This document shows positions 60,473 through 64,000 of a DNA stretch of 64,000 bases, one piece after another (within the stretch, counting starts at the first letter, position 1; every line of letters begins with the position of its first letter). The notes beneath the pieces are model-generated. The model was given only the letters and a program-made list of their open reading frames with translations. It ran no database searches and was not told where the DNA came from. The DNA is taken from positions 230,538 to 294,537 of the forward strand of contig CAJNDS010002751.1 of assembly GCA_905221605.1 (NCBI GenBank), read 5' to 3'. The DNA is from Symbiodinium natans (taxonomy: Eukaryota; Sar; Dinophyceae; Suessiales; Symbiodiniaceae). The position numbers and the translations under genes are program-made.

Positions 60473-62033
60473 TTTCGAGGAAGGAGCGTGCTCTCCGACT
60501 TCCACCCGGTTCTCGTGTTTCCCCCTCCCTAAAGCGCAGCGCACTGCGGAACAGTAGCCTCTTTCTTGCTGGGCCCCATGAAATGAAGCAATCATGGCAA
60601 GGCCAAGGCAGGCAACTCGGTTCTCCTTGCCTGCTCTCTCTCATATCCGAAGATCCTATCTCATGGGTCTTGAAGCCGACATCTTATCCTGTTTAGGGTT
60701 TAGGGTTTAGGGTTTAGGGTTTAGGGTTTAGGGTTTAGGGTTTAGGGTTTAGGGTTTAGGGTTTAGGGTTTAGGGTTTACAGAGACCAAAGCGCAGGGCA
60801 GCTAGGTGGGCATCCACAGGATGGGGCCTTTGCTCCCTCCTCGAAGACAGCAGAAACCGAAACCCTTTGAGCCCTACTTCCGGAGCCCCCCCGGGTCCGC
60901 AAAGCCTTTCCCTCGCGAAAGCTGCAGAAAGCTTGTCTCGTGCCCTGAGCAGCCCTTCAGGCCCCTCGAAGCTTCGAACGCATCCCTATCCCTGAGGCCT
61001 CTAAGCCCCAGCTTACACATCAATCTATGCCAGGGTTTTAGGGTTTAGGGTTTAGGGTTTAGGATTTTGGGTTTAGGGTACAGGGTTTAGGGGTTAGCCC
61101 GTCAATGTTGCACTCAACCGTAAACCCTAAACCCCAACAGTGCCGCTCGAAACTCCGAGAGGGTCATCGATTGTCGAGGCCACGTGTGCGCACACGCCCG
61201 TTGCGGGGAGACATCATCCCTTACCCCCCAGCGCAGGAACCCATAGGACGCAGCCGAAACCCCAAGGCCTGAACCCTAGACCTTAAACCCTAAACCCTAG
61301 ACAGACAACAAACCTAGAGCCAACTTCAGAGGAGAGACGAAGACCCAAGAGCCTGCAGCGGCCGCGGCGCCCCAGGGCTCAGGCGGCCCGTGTTGTCATG
61401 AACCAACGATGGAGAGTTTAGGGTTTAGGTAGGTCTAGGGTTTAGGGTCTGTCTAAGGGTCTAGGGTTTAGGGCTTAGCTGAACCCAATTAGTTTCCTCA
61501 ATATGTATATATATATATATATAATATTATATATATATATATTATGTATACTCCAAAGAAGGTCACTGCATCATAGCTTCGAAAAGAGTCCTGGATTTGT
61601 ATCCATCCGGTCGGACATTGCGTTGCGCAGGGCCCTCCTTCGTTTGCGAGGGCAGGCGCCTGCTGGGCATTTGGATCGAGTTCCTTGTGTGTGTTTTGGG
61701 CTCGTGTGGTTTGCGCATTAGGGCTGGGTTTGGGGCTTCCCTGGCTCTTGGTTGACAGTTTGCTGTAGGGTGAGGGGGGGTGCCATGTCTCTGCCGTCCT
61801 CACTTCTGGTTGCTGGTACACGTAAAGACCTCTCAAACCATGATTCGTGAAAACGCATGCACTGCGGTTGTGGGGCGGAGTGTTGTGAGACCTTCATGTT
61901 TTGTGTGGAGGGTTTAGCGGGGCCGGCGTTTCTTGGTTCTGTCCACACCCGCAATCACTACAGTCGACGCCGAGGTCAATCTGTGGGGCCTTGCGGTTAA
62001 ATGCATAGGGGCCTTACCGTGCCCAAGCCAGAA

Positions 62034-62160
62034 CCCAGGGACTCCAATACCCCTTAATGAAGGAATATTTATTCCTTAAATCATAATAGGGGCTCCTTAT
62101 ATGGTTGAAGGAATATTCCTGAATTAAGAGGTAATCGTTGGAGTCTCTGGGAAGCCCAGC
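62034..62160. mobile_element. inverted-repeat element, family I
   Basis: CCCAGGGACTCCAATACCCC at the left and GGAGTCTCTGGGAAGCCC at the right. The core GGAATATTCCT matches the copy at 16678-16805. Confidence 0.68.
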
Positions 62161-63223
62161 AATGCGCTAAGCCTTGCCTTCAAGGCTTCACCGGTTAGCC
62201 AGCAAAGAACGGGGTTAGGGGTTTTTGGGGGGACGCAGGCTGCAGGCCTTCTATTAACCCTTAAAACAAGATGCTGAGAGACCACAGGAACCCAAAAGGT
62301 GGCGTGTGGCATAGCGTAGGAAGCAGGGTTTGTAGGACTTTGGGCTTTGAAATGGCTGGGGCCACGAGCGAGTTCTATCCTCAACCATTTATAAGCCCTA
62401 AATGCTCGAATAGCAACTGCAATCGCGAAGCCCCGAGCAAGAGCCACCGAAGGCCAGAGTAGTACTTCTAACAGGAGTACGTTAAGAGGGATGGTCACTA
62501 TAGTTATAGCCTTATTTGGGATGTGCATGACCATAAACCTTCAAGGGTTTAGGGTTTATGGTGAAGGGTTTAGGGTTTAGGGTTTAGGGTTTAGGGTCTA
62601 GCATTGTATAGAAGCCCTCAGCCCTGAACCAGGTACCGACTCGACCAAGTGCTGGGATCGGGGAATTCTGGCAGCAGTTTGGCGGCATCCGGGCGAGCCA
62701 TTTAGGGTTTAGGGTTTAGGGTTTAGGGCTTAGGGCTTAGGGCTTAGGGCTTAGGGTTAGGCCCTGGTCGTTTACGGTCATGGCCGCTCCTTATAGGCCT
62801 AGAAGGTACTTTATGGAGGGACCTGATAAGGGACCTTAGGGGCAATGTAGGGGCTACTTAGGTACACAGTGCCTATGTAAGGTATATATCGCGCTCCCCA
62901 AAAATAGCGATAACTGGGGCCTTGACAGCTCCCATCAGGTAAGGGTGGGAGGGGGGGGGGGGAGGGGGGTGGCAAAATCTCAAAGAACCTCAAACCGACA
63001 TTTTTGCAGGCTCGTATTATAAAACTTCTAGGGTGCTTAAGGAACCTACCAAAAGAATAGGTTCTGAGTTCTCAAGGAAACCCTGCACCCCCACGATTTT
63101 GTAAAACCCGCCATTTTTTTTGCTCCCCTGGCGTCTCTGGTCATTCAGCAGCTTTTGAACTCTCGGGACCTCGGCGCACCAACAACCAAACACGGTGAGG
63201 ATTTTGGCTTTAGGGTTTAGGCT

Positions 63224-63318
63224 TTACCTGGGACTCTCTTTACCTACCGGTTTATGGATTCTACCTACGAATTAAGGGGTAGTTTCTACCAAACTGTAGG
63301 TATCTAGAGACCCAGGTA
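63224..63318. mobile_element. hairpin element, family C
   Basis: ACCTGGGACTCTCTTTACCT and AGGTATCTAGAGACCCAGGT form the arms. Sits inside a TTTAGGG-flanked stretch. Confidence 0.7.
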
Positions 63319-64000
63319 GGGTTTCTGGTTGAGGGTTGAGCATTCCCAGGCGAGGACATCTGCAAGCCTGCTGCAAAAGGTTTAGGGTTCGCATGTCCAC
63401 CCCCTGAACCCTAAACCTTTAATCCCTAAACCCTAAACCTGGCAGGCACTGTGTTCGCAGGGATCGACGTGGGCTCTGGACTCTTGATTGCAAATGTGTC
63501 AGGTAGGTGCGCAGGAGATGCCTGAGCTTAACTATGAGGCCATCTTAGTTGATGACACTGCTTACAGAGTTTAGGGTTTAGGGTTTAGGGTAGATATCAG
63601 CATCCCTATGTTACATTGTAACTTGATGAAGGAGTATGGAGGTTCGCTAGGTAAACAGAGTACGCCGGCGCATCGTAAACTGCCCGTGTGATAGGCCCGG
63701 CTACAGTGACTGCGCTGGCCATTGCAACAAGCGCTGCTGCGGTTTATTCCAGCCGAAGTTTTGGAACAGCCCGTTTATCATGGTTCCTGATTCCTCGTCC
63801 AGCTCATAAGAAAACTGTCACAACATATATTTTGGCAATGGCCATGCACACGCCTGCCATGTAGGCCCAGGACGGCAGAGAAGGGTCTCCTCATAACGAA
63901 ACCCCAAAGCTACATCCTTTGAGGCCCCGCAATCTCCAATCCAATCCTGACCCAGGAATCCCGGGTTTTAGGGTTTAGGGTCTAGGGTTTAGGGTTTAGG

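Larger units (their letters stand above)
57692..64000. other. repeat-rich host DNA to the end of the window
   Basis: Contains the longest telomere-type arrays (59220-59432, 59872-59940, 60293-60472, 60692-60778), a family I element (62034-62160), a family C hairpin (63224-63318), a family D fragment (62812-62880), a TA microsatellite (61503-61545) and an element at 62975-63085 related to 42200-42350 (GGAACCTACCAAAAGA-AGG). An exon-like piece near 63440-63500 reads GTVFAGIDVGSGLLIANVSG. No gene is firmly supported. Confidence 0.45.

Noticed and set aside
59220-60473. A chromosome end (true telomere)
   Set aside because: Unique sequence continues on both sides and arrays face both ways.

Overview
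The window joins two very different kinds of DNA. Positions 1 to about 15,060 are AT-rich, gene-dense and intron-free. They hold a polinton-like virus or virophage-like element, integrated or assembled onto the host contig. Positions from about 15,460 to 64,000 are GC-richer, intron-rich nuclear DNA of a protist. That part is packed with short tracts of the telomere-type heptamer TTTAGGG, in both orientations, typically every few hundred bases. The repeat type, the extreme intron density and the GT-AG, GC-AG and GA-AG splice junctions readable in one gene point to an alga, most likely a dinoflagellate. This is an inference, not a proven identity.

Viral region, left to right: the end of a family B DNA polymerase (broken by one TGA and one frameshift), leading into an SF1 helicase with a C-terminal HNH-like Cys/His cluster; a retroviral-type (RVE) integrase with a frameshift near its N-terminus; a minus-strand block of five genes (two related proteins sharing an LKLRPTY motif, a coiled-coil protein, a charged zinc-finger protein and a penton-like minor capsid protein); a plus-strand block (lipase-like protein, small charged protein, double jelly-roll major capsid protein, GIY-YIG nuclease, trimeric fibre with an S74 self-cleaving chaperone domain); a minus-strand FtsK/HerA-type packaging ATPase; and small zinc-finger and unknown genes. 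Capsid, ATPase, integrase and polymerase together are the core set of a self-assembling virus. Several structural genes carry a TCTA motif in AT-rich DNA just upstream of ATG, like the late promoter of the giant virus CroV that its virophage mavirus shares. The right end is a G-rich zone with a 48-bp tandem repeat between two 19-bp inverted repeats.

Host region: two genes can be read well. One is a secreted arylsulfatase (31,595-38,241, plus strand) split into about 24 small exons. The other is a multi-PDZ protein (48,526-54,345, plus strand). Elsewhere there are isolated exon-like islands, including an RRM fragment and several Leu/Ala/Glu-rich helices. Many introns are small elements of about 75-200 bp with terminal inverted repeats, belonging to at least ten recurring families. 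They sit between 2-9-bp direct repeats that overlap the splice sites, which is the signature of introner elements. Telomere-type arrays lie inside these introns, and one intron (34,107-34,175) is nothing but the telomere repeat. The remaining sequence is arrays, variant arrays (TTTTAGGG, TTTGGGG), microsatellites and a palindromic 21-bp array at 41.0-41.3 kb.
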